Origin: Kineobactrum sediminis
Lineage (GTDB): Bacteria; Pseudomonadota; Gammaproteobacteria; Pseudomonadales; Halieaceae
DNA: 64,000 nt
Direction of reading: 5' to 3'
Assembly: GCF_002868715.1 (NCBI RefSeq)
Contig: NZ_PKLZ01000001.1
Span: forward strand, 725,777 to 789,776
In this document: positions 48,314 to 56,037 of the stretch, piece by piece
Numbering within the stretch: the first letter of the stretch is position 1
How the letters are laid out: every line of letters begins with the position of its first letter
Notes under the pieces: model-generated
Told to the model about the DNA's origin: nothing
Seen by the model: only the letters and a program-made list of their open reading frames with translations
The model's database searches: none
Translations under genes and position numbers: made by a program

Positions 48314-48870
48314 TGCAGTGGATCCTCAACTGGGAATTCAGAATTAGCTGCCGTATCCGACAGGGCGCGGTCGGCAAGTAGCTTGTTGATATCCAGGATC
48401 GGCAGGAATTGGTCCTCCCGGATAAAGCCGCCGGCACAGTAAGGAGCGAAACTTTCCACCACCGGATGTTGCATGTCCCGTTGCGCCAGGGGCAGGCTGA
48501 TATTTCGCTCCAGTGTGCTCAGAGTAAGCGCAAAATGAAAGCCCGGGCGTTTGACAACCATACAGTACTCACGCTTGCGGCCGGTATGGGGCCGTTGGTA
48601 AAACAGGCTATCGCTACAGATAACCGGCAGCAACCCACCCTGGTGGGTGGCCATGCCAAGCACCCAGGTTTTGGTACCCGGGATTCGCACAACAGGGGGG
48701 GTCGCCACAATCGCATCAATGTCTGCGGTTGCGACCAGCAACGGAACATCCGCGATACCAAGCAATACCCCCTGCCAGAGGTCAACTGCCGGCAATGGCA
48801 CGGGAAGCTCTACAGACTCCAGGGCAAACTTCTGCTGAAGATCCGTCAGGGCGACAAAGGCGACTGTCAT
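48310..48870 (-). CDS. CheW-domain protein, PilI-like
   Basis: A 186-residue CheW-type adaptor (VELPVPLPAVDLWQGVLL; WVLGMATHQGGLLPVICSD; FLPILDINKLL). It lies between the PilG-like receiver and the PilJ-like receptor, the position of PilI in Pseudomonas, and should link the receptor to the ChpA-like kinase. The ATG at 48870 lies 3 bp after the receiver gene stop, and its stop overlaps the next start. Confidence 0.8.
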   Translation of the reverse strand: MTVAFVALTDLQQKFALESVELPVPLPAVDLWQGVLLGIADVPLLVATADIDAIVATPPVVRIPGTKTWVLGMATHQGGLLPVICSDSLFYQRPHTGRKREYCMVVKRPGFHFALTLSTLERNISLPLAQRDMQHPVVESFAPYCAGGFIREDQFLPILDINKLLADRALSDTAANSEFPVEDPLQ

Positions 48871-48873
48871 GCC

Positions 48874-49287
48874 TTATGCGGCCACGCCGGAAGTGCGGGT
48901 ATGTTCATGAATAAGCTGGCGCAGAACTGCGTCGGGCGGAATTTTGCTGACATGTGCCGTAGCGCCACGTGCCTGGCCCCGGGCGATATCGAAAATACCA
49001 TCGGAGGAAGACAACAGGATAACCGGAATATCGCGGGTTTCTTCCGAGTGCCGGATAAGGCTGCAGGTCTGGTAGCCATCGAGCCCGGGCATACTGATAT
49101 CCAGAAAAATTATCTCGGGCCTGAAGCGCCTGAACAGACCCAATGCCCGGTAGCCATCTTCAGCCGACTCCACTTCGCAGCCCATTTTTTTCAATGTGTG
49201 GGACATCATCATGCGAATCGTCTTGGCGTCATCCACTATCGCAACCCTGACACCGGCTATATCCTGGTCTTCCGCTTGTTCCGTCAT
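48874..49287 (-). CDS. PilG/PilH-like single-domain response regulator
   Basis: A 137-residue stand-alone receiver. Acidic pocket VAIVDDAKT, phospho-Asp in IIFLDISMPGLDG, Thr/Ser switch in ILLSSSDG and Lys in HVSKIPPDAV. PilG acts on pilus extension and adenylate cyclase CyaB, PilH on retraction or as a phosphate sink; only one such gene is present here. GAGG lies 6 bp before the ATG. It is the first gene of the cluster; a weak promoter (TTGCAG and TAAAAT, 15-bp spacer) can be read in the 104-bp gap upstream. Confidence 0.85.
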   Translation of the reverse strand: MTEQAEDQDIAGVRVAIVDDAKTIRMMMSHTLKKMGCEVESAEDGYRALGLFRRFRPEIIFLDISMPGLDGYQTCSLIRHSEETRDIPVILLSSSDGIFDIARGQARGATAHVSKIPPDAVLRQLIHEHTRTSGVAA

Positions 49288-49391
49288 CTTCTTCCTCGTG
49301 AAATAAGGTTGCCCAGTATTTTAAAAGCAGGGCATGGTCTGCAAGTAATATCTTCGTTTTCGTACACATTCAGCAGCGGGCTTCCCGGTTG

Positions 49392-49985
49392 TCAGTCCTC
49401 CGCTGGAAACAACACGTTCCTGAAAGGGTCCATATGTCCGGCCTGGAAATCCTGCCACTCATAGATATTAAACTGGTGCATCAGTTTCAGGCAGCGCTGG
49501 AATACTATATCGGCATCATAGCTTGACGGTTGAATCCCATACTGCTCGGTGATCCGGGCAAATATCCTCGCCGCAATCAGGCGCCGGCCCGAGTCCTGTT
49601 GATAAAGGAGGTGCTCCACAGGGGAGGGCACGATAGGTGCGCCATAGACCAGAAAGGCTTCCCAGCGCACGGTATCGTGCTCCGGCCCCAGCTCTGCCAC
49701 CAGAAAAGCGACCATATTGCGCAGATCCTGCCGCGGCGGCAATACATCCTGCTGCAACCAGCGGCGCACATCGGCTTCCCGCCATTCGGGATTGATGGCG
49801 AGCACACTCAGGACACGACCCTCGATCAGGGAAGGTGCGGCACCTGCCAGGTCCCAAAGCAGGTTCAGGCGCGCTGAAAAACCCAATGGTGGCGGCGCTG
49901 TTTCCGCTGCACAGGCCCGATAGCTGGCTGCCAGGGTGGTTAGATCCTTACGCGGTGGCTTCAAGATCCCGCACCTTTTTAACAT
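49392..49985 (-). CDS. Uncharacterised helical protein next to an NtrC-like AAA+ gene
   Basis: I do not recognise this protein of about 190-200 residues. It appears helical and cytoplasmic, with no signal peptide or membrane helix (LNLLWDLAGAAPSLIEGRVLSVLAI; YDADIVFQRCLKLMHQFNIYEWQDF). The start is unclear. ATG 49985 lies inside the previous gene without a ribosome-binding site; TTG at 49964 has AAGG 9 bp upstream. Either overlaps the AAA+ gene, so the two are probably translated together. It is followed by the chemotaxis cluster promoter region. Confidence 0.6.
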   Translation of the reverse strand: MLKRCGILKPPRKDLTTLAASYRACAAETAPPPLGFSARLNLLWDLAGAAPSLIEGRVLSVLAINPEWREADVRRWLQQDVLPPRQDLRNMVAFLVAELGPEHDTVRWEAFLVYGAPIVPSPVEHLLYQQDSGRRLIAARIFARITEQYGIQPSSYDADIVFQRCLKLMHQFNIYEWQDFQAGHMDPFRNVLFPAED

Positions 49986-51204
49986 AAGTAGGTTTCGACA
50001 CACCCAACAGCTGGCCACGAAAATTAATCGTCGTGTCCTGACGACGGGCTTCGAGGTGGCCCAGCAGAAGCATTTCGGCCTGTGCCAGGGGAGCGACCCC
50101 GGCGATGCCCAGGCCACGCACCCAGTCGCCGATCAGACGCGCGGGCTCCAGCCACAGGGAAGAGGAAGCCCGGGCACTGCTGCGCTGCCTTATGCCCGGC
50201 AACCAGCGGCTGAGGTTACGCCTGCTGGTTTGCAGGAAGGTGGCGGCGCGCCCCTGGTCACCGCTGTAACGGGCCAGGGCCGCCAGTACCACTTCATCTG
50301 CCAGCCAGGTGCCCAACGGTAATGGCGTTGCCTCTTGTAATACACGATTTACGCGGTCTCCCAGGATAACATCGAGTTCTTCCCAGGCGTTCGGGCTGTA
50401 ACTTTCGTGTCTTGCCGCGTAAGCATCCATGTCCTGTAACGGCAGCGCCATGGTTGTGATTATTGTCTGCTCACCTCTAAACAGCTTCAGGTCAACCGGC
50501 GTTAGCCATTCGCCGTCCTGTTTATGCTCAAGCGCGTGCACTATGCGGCTGCGAATCTCGCTGATATTACCGTGCCAGGTGTGCTCTCGCATGACCTGTT
50601 CGGCCTCGGGAGTAAAACCCCTGATATGCTTTTTACCGGTTACATGTTCCTGCTCCTGGCCCAGGATTTTATAGGCCCAGCGCAGTATCGCGCGCTTGCG
50701 CTGGCGAATCGGCGGCACCTGGATCGGGTAGCCGGCGAATACGCTCGCCAGGCGCTCATGCAGGGACCCTTGCAGCAGCAACCGCTGCAGGTTGTCGGGG
50801 AACAGCGCTATGAGCCTGACAGCCGGAAGGTAGGTGGGTGTCTCGGTGTCTGCCAGCCGCCTGGTAGCGATTTGCCGCGCGAGCTTTAGCTGGGATTCTA
50901 TATTCATCACATGGGGCGACTTGAAGACCAGCGTCTTGCCCGCGCCCGACAGCAGAGCCTCGCGAATGCGCCGGTTAGCCTCGTCGCGATTGCGGAACTC
51001 GCGACAATCCACCACCTCCAGTGCCTCGGGTGACGCTCCCGTTTTCGCGTGCAAAACCCGGGCAATATACATTTTCCCTGTTCCCCGGGCCCCCACAATA
51101 GCGACGGGGGTGTCCGTCGTGGCAAGAAAACCGGCCTGGTCGACGGCGCCCTCCATATTATCGAGCACATAACCGCTCAGGGTGTCAGCGGCGGCTAAAG
51201 GCAA
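49948..51204 (-). CDS. Degenerate NtrC-like AAA+ protein with Fis-type HTH domains
   Basis: A 418-residue protein built like the AAA+ plus DNA-binding part of a sigma-54 activator but altered at key sites. Walker A is GARGTGKMY. The GAFTGA loop is missing. The usual GGTLFLDE Walker B is TLVFKSP, which lacks the acidic pair. Still present are PPIRQRKRAIL (from PPLRxR), HTWHGNISEIRSR (from WPGNVREL), and a Fis-type helix-turn-helix (QGRAATFLQTSRRNLSRWL); a second HTH-like segment is at the very end (GQLLGVSKPTYVKKVRDLE). It probably binds DNA but cannot drive sigma-54 in the usual way. It may act as a repressor or scaffold. The start (TTG 51204) is uncertain; it follows nrdJb by 4 bp. Confidence 0.75.
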   Translation of the reverse strand: MPLAAADTLSGYVLDNMEGAVDQAGFLATTDTPVAIVGARGTGKMYIARVLHAKTGASPEALEVVDCREFRNRDEANRRIREALLSGAGKTLVFKSPHVMNIESQLKLARQIATRRLADTETPTYLPAVRLIALFPDNLQRLLLQGSLHERLASVFAGYPIQVPPIRQRKRAILRWAYKILGQEQEHVTGKKHIRGFTPEAEQVMREHTWHGNISEIRSRIVHALEHKQDGEWLTPVDLKLFRGEQTIITTMALPLQDMDAYAARHESYSPNAWEELDVILGDRVNRVLQEATPLPLGTWLADEVVLAALARYSGDQGRAATFLQTSRRNLSRWLPGIRQRSSARASSSLWLEPARLIGDWVRGLGIAGVAPLAQAEMLLLGHLEARRQDTTINFRGQLLGVSKPTYVKKVRDLEATA

Positions 51205-51208
51205 GTGA

Positions 51209-51892
51209 CTAGCCGCACTTGGAATCGGCGCAGTTGAGACAGGTCATGCAGCCGTCAAGCATCACCGAGGCCCGCGTGTTGCACTTGAGGCACAAGACAG
51301 CCCCTGGAGGAAACAACGGGCTCTCTTCTTCCGCGCCGGCGTCGTTATTGGCCGCTGCCATCAACTCGCGACGCTTGTCCTCGACGTATTGTCGCTGGTG
51401 ATCATCGAGCCTGTTGCCGATAAGACCAATGTGTTTCATGTGATCTTCAATGGCGTGACCAATTTCAGCGACAATGGAGGGCATGAATACCCCTCCCTTC
51501 TTGAAGTAGCCACCGCGAGGGTCAAACACCGCCTTGAGCTCCTCAACCAGGAAAGTGGCGTCGCCCCCTTTGCGAAATACTGCCGAAATAAGGCGTGTGA
51601 GCGCAACCACCCACTGGAAATGTTCCATGTTCTTCGATGCGATAAAGACCTCAAAGGGGCGACGTACCTCGTGCTCGGTGCCCTCGTTGAGGATCACATC
51701 GTTGACGGTGATATAGAGTGCATGCTCCGACATCGGCGTCTTTACCTTGTAAGTGGACCCCATGAGTCGCTCGGGACGCTGAAAGGATTCATGCATGTGC
51801 ACCACATCGCTGACCGGGGCCGCATCCGCCGCCGTGTCTTCTTTACGCACAACCTTATAGTCGACAATCCTGCTGCCAATTTTCACTGTCAT
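51209..51892 (-). CDS. nrdJb: Class II ribonucleotide reductase, small split subunit NrdJb
   Basis: A 227-residue protein equal to the C-terminal part of single-chain B12-dependent ribonucleotide reductases, as in the NrdJb of Pseudomonas. It contains a TSCPD-like domain (NVRRPFEVFIASKNMEHFQ-type stretch; LISAVFRKGGDATFLVEELKAVFDP) and ends in a Cys-rich tail (LCLKCNTRASVMLDG, CMTCLNCADSKCG) that should supply the redox cysteines for regenerating the active site. ATG 51892 has AGGAG 6 bp upstream. It follows nrdJa after a 14-bp gap. Confidence 0.9.
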   Translation of the reverse strand: MTVKIGSRIVDYKVVRKEDTAADAAPVSDVVHMHESFQRPERLMGSTYKVKTPMSEHALYITVNDVILNEGTEHEVRRPFEVFIASKNMEHFQWVVALTRLISAVFRKGGDATFLVEELKAVFDPRGGYFKKGGVFMPSIVAEIGHAIEDHMKHIGLIGNRLDDHQRQYVEDKRRELMAAANNDAGAEEESPLFPPGAVLCLKCNTRASVMLDGCMTCLNCADSKCG

Positions 51893-51906
51893 TACCGTCT
51901 CCTGGC

Positions 51907-54054
51907 TCAAAATTTGCCGTAGTAGCCTTCTTTCAATGCGTCAAAAAGATTCGCGGCGGTATGCATTTCGCCATCGTACTCAACCTCTTCGTTACCCTTC
52001 AGCTCTATCCTGGAGCCATCTTCCAGGGTGAACTGATAGGTGGTATCGGCCAGGTCCTGTTCCTTGACCAGCACTCCCTGGAAGGCCTCGGGATTAAAGC
52101 GAAAGGTAGTGCAACCCTTGAGGCCGGTGGCATGGGCGTACAGGTAAATATCCTTGAAATCCTCGAACGGGTAATCCGTAGGCACATTGGCCGTTTTGGA
52201 AATGGACGAATCCACCCATTTTTGCGCCGCGGCCTGAATATCCACGTGCTGTTTCGGGGTGACACTATCGGCAACAATAAAATAATCCGGCAACTGTTCC
52301 CCTGGCTTATCGCTGAAAGGCATGGCGGCAGGATTCACCAGGCTCCGATAGGCCAGCAGTTCAAAAGAATACACATCAATTTTTTCTTTGGTCTTGCGTC
52401 CCTCACGGATCACGTTGCGCGCATAGTGGTGAGCAAAACTGGGTTCGATGCCGTTACTTGCATTATTCGCAAGCGAGAGGGAGATTGTACCGGTCGGGGC
52501 AATAGAGGAGTGATGGGTAAAGCGCGCACCTTTGCTCGCGAGCTGTTCCACCAGCTCGGGTGCAACCTCCGCTACTCGCTGCATGTAATGGCTGTAGCGG
52601 GCCAGTAACACCTTGCCGGGCACCTGGTCACCAACCGCGATACCGTCGCGAACCATATCCGGCCGCGTGGCCAGCATTTCGGGTGTCACCTCAAACAGGT
52701 CCTCCATAATGGGCGCGGGACCCTTTTCGGCAGCCAGCTCAATACCCTGTTGCCAGCCAACCAGGGCCATTTCCCGGGCCACCTGTTCGGTGAACTCGAG
52801 AGAGGCGTCGTCACCGTAGCACATTCGCAACATGGTGATGGTGGAACCAAGGCCCAGAAACCCCATGCCATGGCGGCGCTTGTAGGTGATTTCATGCTGC
52901 TGCTGCTCCAGTGGCAGCCCGTTTATATCAACCACGTTATCCAGCATGCGGGTGAACACCGCTACCACTTCACGATAGCGATCCCAGTCAAAGCGGGCCT
53001 TTTCGGTAAACGGGTCCAGTACCAGCCGGGTAAGATTGATGGAACCCAACAGGCAGCTGCCATAGGGGGGAAGGGGTTGTTCGCCGCAAGGATTGGTAGC
53101 GCGGATATTTTCCAGCCACCAGTTGTTGTTCATCTGGTTAACCCGATCAATCAGAATAAAGCCGGGCTCGGCGAAGTCGTAGGTGGCCGCCATGATCATG
53201 TCCCAGAGCCGACGCGCCGGCAGGGTCTTGTAAACAAGGCAAGCCACTTCACCGCGGGAATTACTCACATAGCCGGCGGTGACCGGGAACGGTCGCCAGA
53301 TTACCGACGGGTCGGTGTTGAGATCCAGGCCCGAGCTGAGCGCCTCTTTTTCGGTCATTGGGAAACTCAGGGGCCAGTCCGCCTCACTTTTCACCGCTTC
53401 GATAAATTCATCGGTGATCAACAGGCTGAGATTGAACTGCCGCAGGCGGCCGTTCTCCCGCTTGGCGCGAATAAAATCCATCACGTCCGGATGGTGTATA
53501 TCAAAGGTCGCCATCTGGGCACCGCGACGGCCACCCGCGGACGACACGGTGAAGCACATCTTGTCGTAAATATCCATGAATGACAGGGGCCCGGAGGTAT
53601 AGGCTCCGGCGCCACTCACGTAGGCCCCACGGGGGCGTAGCGTCGAAAATTCATAGCCGATGCCGCAACCCGCCTTGAGCGTCATGCCGGCCTCGTGGTT
53701 TTTACCGAGGATGTCGTCCATGGAATCGGTGATGGTACCCGAGACCGTGCAGTTGATCGTTGAGGTGGCGGGTTTGTAGGCGGCAGCGCCGGCATTGGAA
53801 ATAATGCGCCCGGCGGGAAGTGCGCCGTTCTGCAGAGCCCACAGAAAGCGCTGATACCAGTGTTTGCGGCCGGTCTCGCTGTCCTCGACATCTGCCAGGG
53901 CACGGGCAATACGCTTCAGGGTATCGGCGATATCCCGATCCACCGGATTATTGTTGCGGTCCTGCAGGCGGTATTTCTTGTCCCAGATATCCAGCGATGC
54001 GTCCTGCAGACCGATATCCACCACCTTGTGCAAGGCTTTCACAACTTCTCCCAT
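51907..54054 (-). CDS. nrdJa: Class II (adenosylcobalamin-dependent) ribonucleotide reductase, catalytic subunit NrdJa
   Basis: A 715-residue catalytic subunit that reduces ribonucleotides with a radical from adenosylcobalamin, with or without oxygen. Motifs: PAGRIISNAG, STINCTVSGT with the first redox Cys, LKAGCGIGYEFSTLRPRGA-type region, NPCGEQPLPPYGSCLLGSINL (positions about 355-375) with the radical Cys between Asn and Glu, and a late CTTFRFNPEAF. The chosen ATG 54054 has GGAG 7 bp upstream; the frame is open to a TTG at 54141. No ATP-cone is evident, so overall activity control may be absent. The split into NrdJa and NrdJb is known from Pseudomonas. Confidence 0.93.
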   Translation of the reverse strand: MGEVVKALHKVVDIGLQDASLDIWDKKYRLQDRNNNPVDRDIADTLKRIARALADVEDSETGRKHWYQRFLWALQNGALPAGRIISNAGAAAYKPATSTINCTVSGTITDSMDDILGKNHEAGMTLKAGCGIGYEFSTLRPRGAYVSGAGAYTSGPLSFMDIYDKMCFTVSSAGGRRGAQMATFDIHHPDVMDFIRAKRENGRLRQFNLSLLITDEFIEAVKSEADWPLSFPMTEKEALSSGLDLNTDPSVIWRPFPVTAGYVSNSRGEVACLVYKTLPARRLWDMIMAATYDFAEPGFILIDRVNQMNNNWWLENIRATNPCGEQPLPPYGSCLLGSINLTRLVLDPFTEKARFDWDRYREVVAVFTRMLDNVVDINGLPLEQQQHEITYKRRHGMGFLGLGSTITMLRMCYGDDASLEFTEQVAREMALVGWQQGIELAAEKGPAPIMEDLFEVTPEMLATRPDMVRDGIAVGDQVPGKVLLARYSHYMQRVAEVAPELVEQLASKGARFTHHSSIAPTGTISLSLANNASNGIEPSFAHHYARNVIREGRKTKEKIDVYSFELLAYRSLVNPAAMPFSDKPGEQLPDYFIVADSVTPKQHVDIQAAAQKWVDSSISKTANVPTDYPFEDFKDIYLYAHATGLKGCTTFRFNPEAFQGVLVKEQDLADTTYQFTLEDGSRIELKGNEEVEYDGEMHTAANLFDALKEGYYGKF

Positions 54055-54301
54055 GACGAGCTCCGAGTAAGCAAACAGTTCATCGTTATAGTGCGCGAAG
54101 GCCGCCTCCCCTGGCAAGTCGCACAGGGGGTGTTGAACCAATTTTCCGGGGTACCGCGCCGGCCGGACCCGGGACGTGGTTCAGTCGAATAGCCCGGGCG
54201 GCAATTTTGGCTGTTCCCGGCCATCTCGGGCCCCCCTGCTGGAGAAGGCTCTGTAGACTGTTCGGGTAATCCTGCAATTGCCAACGAATCGGAGAATTCC
54301 C

Positions 54302-55516
54302 ATGGGTTTACGCGGTGAAGCCGCCATCGTCGGCTGTGCACAATACAAGCCCGAAAAATACCAGACTGCCCCGCAGATGTTTCATCTTGAACAGGCGGCT
54401 GACCTGGCAGGGGAGGCCCTCCTTGATGCCGGCCTCAGTCTTGGGGACATTGACGGCCTGGTCATAAACGGCGCCCATTTTCATGAAGCATCGGCCTTTG
54501 TACCAGCCATTGTAGCCGAGTACCTGGGGGTGAAAGTCAATTTCGCCGAGGTGGTCGACCTTGGGGGCACCAGTGCTGTTGCCATGATCTGGCGTGCCGC
54601 GGCAGCCATCGAACTGGGCCTGTGCTCGTCGGTTCTTTGTGTACTGCCGCAGAGAATGGCACCGGCAGGTCCGGATGAGGACCTCGCGGCTGCGGCAAAG
54701 GCCATGACCTATGGTGCCCATAGCACGACCTTTGGCGCACCGGAGGCCGAGTTCGACATCCCCTATGGCCATGTCGGGCAAAACACGGGCTACGCGATGA
54801 TCGCGCAACAATACGCTTATAAATTCGGCTATGACACAACAGCCATGGCTAAAATCGCCGTTGATCAGCGTTATAACGCACAAGCCAATCCGGAGGCGCT
54901 GTTTTTTGGGCAGTCACTGACTGTTGATGAGGTTTTGGCCAGCAAACTGGTTGCCGATCCCCTGCGCATCCTCGAGATTGTGATGCCGGTAGCGGGAGGA
55001 GCCGCCGTTATTGTCAGCTCGCAGAGTTTAGCCAGATCCTGTCGGCACCGACCGGTTTTGGTCAGGGGATGCGGTGAGCGCCTGAGCTTCAAGTCGCCAT
55101 CCTATTCACACGACATGACCACTACCCCTATCGCAGTGGCGGCAAAGAAGGCCTTTGACATGTCGGGGCTGAAACCGGCGGATATGCATATGGCCCAGAT
55201 TTATGACTGTTACACCATCACCGTGTTACTGAGTCTCGAAGATGCAGGGTTTTGTGAAAAAGGGCAGGGGATGCACTTCGTCAGAGAGCATGATCTCACC
55301 TGGAAAGGAGACTTCCCGCTGAATACGCATGGCGGGCAGCTTTCCTTTGGGCAGGCCGGTGTTGCCGGGGGCATGTCCCAGGTCATTGAGGCAGTGGCCC
55401 AGATTCGGGGGGATGCCGGTGGACGCCAGTTGCCGGTACACGATACGGCCTTCGTCTCGGGTACCGGGGGAGTCATGAGTGAACAGGGTGTATTGATACT
55501 GGCAGGGAGCAATTAA
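54302..55516 (+). CDS. Thiolase-fold acyl-CoA lipid-transfer/aldolase-like protein
   Basis: A 404-residue thiolase-superfamily protein (GEAAIVGCAQYKPEKYQ; AEVVDLGGTSAVAMIWRAAAAIELG; IYDCYTITVLLSLEDAGFC; NTHGGQLSFGQAGVAGG). Where real thiolases have the nucleophilic Cys before the central helix, this one reads LGGTS, and the second Cys region reads VSGTGG. It therefore looks like the Ltp group, which act with a DUF35 partner as acyl-CoA retro-aldolases, for example in sterol side-chain breakdown. The DUF35 gene follows after 4 bp. GGAGA lies 6 bp before the ATG at 54302. The substrate is unknown. Confidence 0.82.
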   Translation: MGLRGEAAIVGCAQYKPEKYQTAPQMFHLEQAADLAGEALLDAGLSLGDIDGLVINGAHFHEASAFVPAIVAEYLGVKVNFAEVVDLGGTSAVAMIWRAAAAIELGLCSSVLCVLPQRMAPAGPDEDLAAAAKAMTYGAHSTTFGAPEAEFDIPYGHVGQNTGYAMIAQQYAYKFGYDTTAMAKIAVDQRYNAQANPEALFFGQSLTVDEVLASKLVADPLRILEIVMPVAGGAAVIVSSQSLARSCRHRPVLVRGCGERLSFKSPSYSHDMTTTPIAVAAKKAFDMSGLKPADMHMAQIYDCYTITVLLSLEDAGFCEKGQGMHFVREHDLTWKGDFPLNTHGGQLSFGQAGVAGGMSQVIEAVAQIRGDAGGRQLPVHDTAFVSGTGGVMSEQGVLILAGSN

Positions 55517-55520
55517 CCTC

Positions 55521-55940
55521 ATGCAGATACCCAGACCTGACCCAACTGCCATTTCACGCCCTTTCTGGGATGGACTCAGACAACGGATCATCCAGGTACC
55601 GCAGTGTGACCATTGCGACGCCTGGATATTTTACCCGCGCCGACACTGCACCGAGTGCGGCTCCCGGCGCCTGACATGGCGCCGGGTTTCGGGACGGGCG
55701 ACCCTGCACAGTTACACCTTCGCAAGGGTAGCAACCCTGCCCGCATTTGCGGAGCTACCGCTGCAGAATCTCGCCATCGTTACCTTCGAGGAAGGTTTTA
55801 ATGCCAACACCTCGCTGACCGGCATGAATGCCGATGATATTCACATTGGTATGGCATTAGAGCCCGCTTTTGACGTCATTGACGAGCAGGGGACAACCCG
55901 CCTGCTGTTCACCGTGGCCAATATCGACCCCACCCGGTAG
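55521..55940 (+). CDS. DUF35 OB-fold protein with zinc ribbon
   Basis: A 139-residue protein. The N-terminal rubredoxin-like zinc ribbon has two CxxC pairs (VPQCDHCDAWIFYPRRHC and CTECGSRRL), followed by an OB-fold (VSGRATLHSYTFAR; LAIVTFEEG). DUF35 proteins form complexes with thiolase-fold partners; the aldolase Ltp2 with the DUF35 part of ChsH2 is the clearest case. Lying 4 bp after the thiolase-fold gene, it almost certainly forms such a complex here. Confidence 0.88.
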   Translation: MQIPRPDPTAISRPFWDGLRQRIIQVPQCDHCDAWIFYPRRHCTECGSRRLTWRRVSGRATLHSYTFARVATLPAFAELPLQNLAIVTFEEGFNANTSLTGMNADDIHIGMALEPAFDVIDEQGTTRLLFTVANIDPTR

Positions 55941-55968
55941 GTGAAAAGCGTATTTCGGGCGATCAGCA

Positions 55969-55989
55969 GGAAGTTGCCATGCAACTTCC
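55969..55989. repeat. Perfect 9-bp hairpin between the DUF35 and MgtC-like genes
   Basis: GGAAGTTGC (55969-55977) and GCAACTTCC (55981-55989) form a perfect stem with a CAT loop. There is no following T run on either strand, so it is not a classic terminator. It lies 48 bp before the GTG of the next gene and could be an operator or an RNA hairpin in its leader. Confidence 0.5.
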
Positions 55990-56037
55990 GGACACTGTGC
56001 GATACTCAAATGTTCCAACGGGAAACAGGGAGCCGGT

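Noticed and set aside
54055..54301. Cobalamin riboswitch or NrdR box upstream of nrdJa
   Set aside because: I found no B12-box (GCCACTG) or NrdR-type ACAC-rich palindrome in the 247-bp divergent gap.
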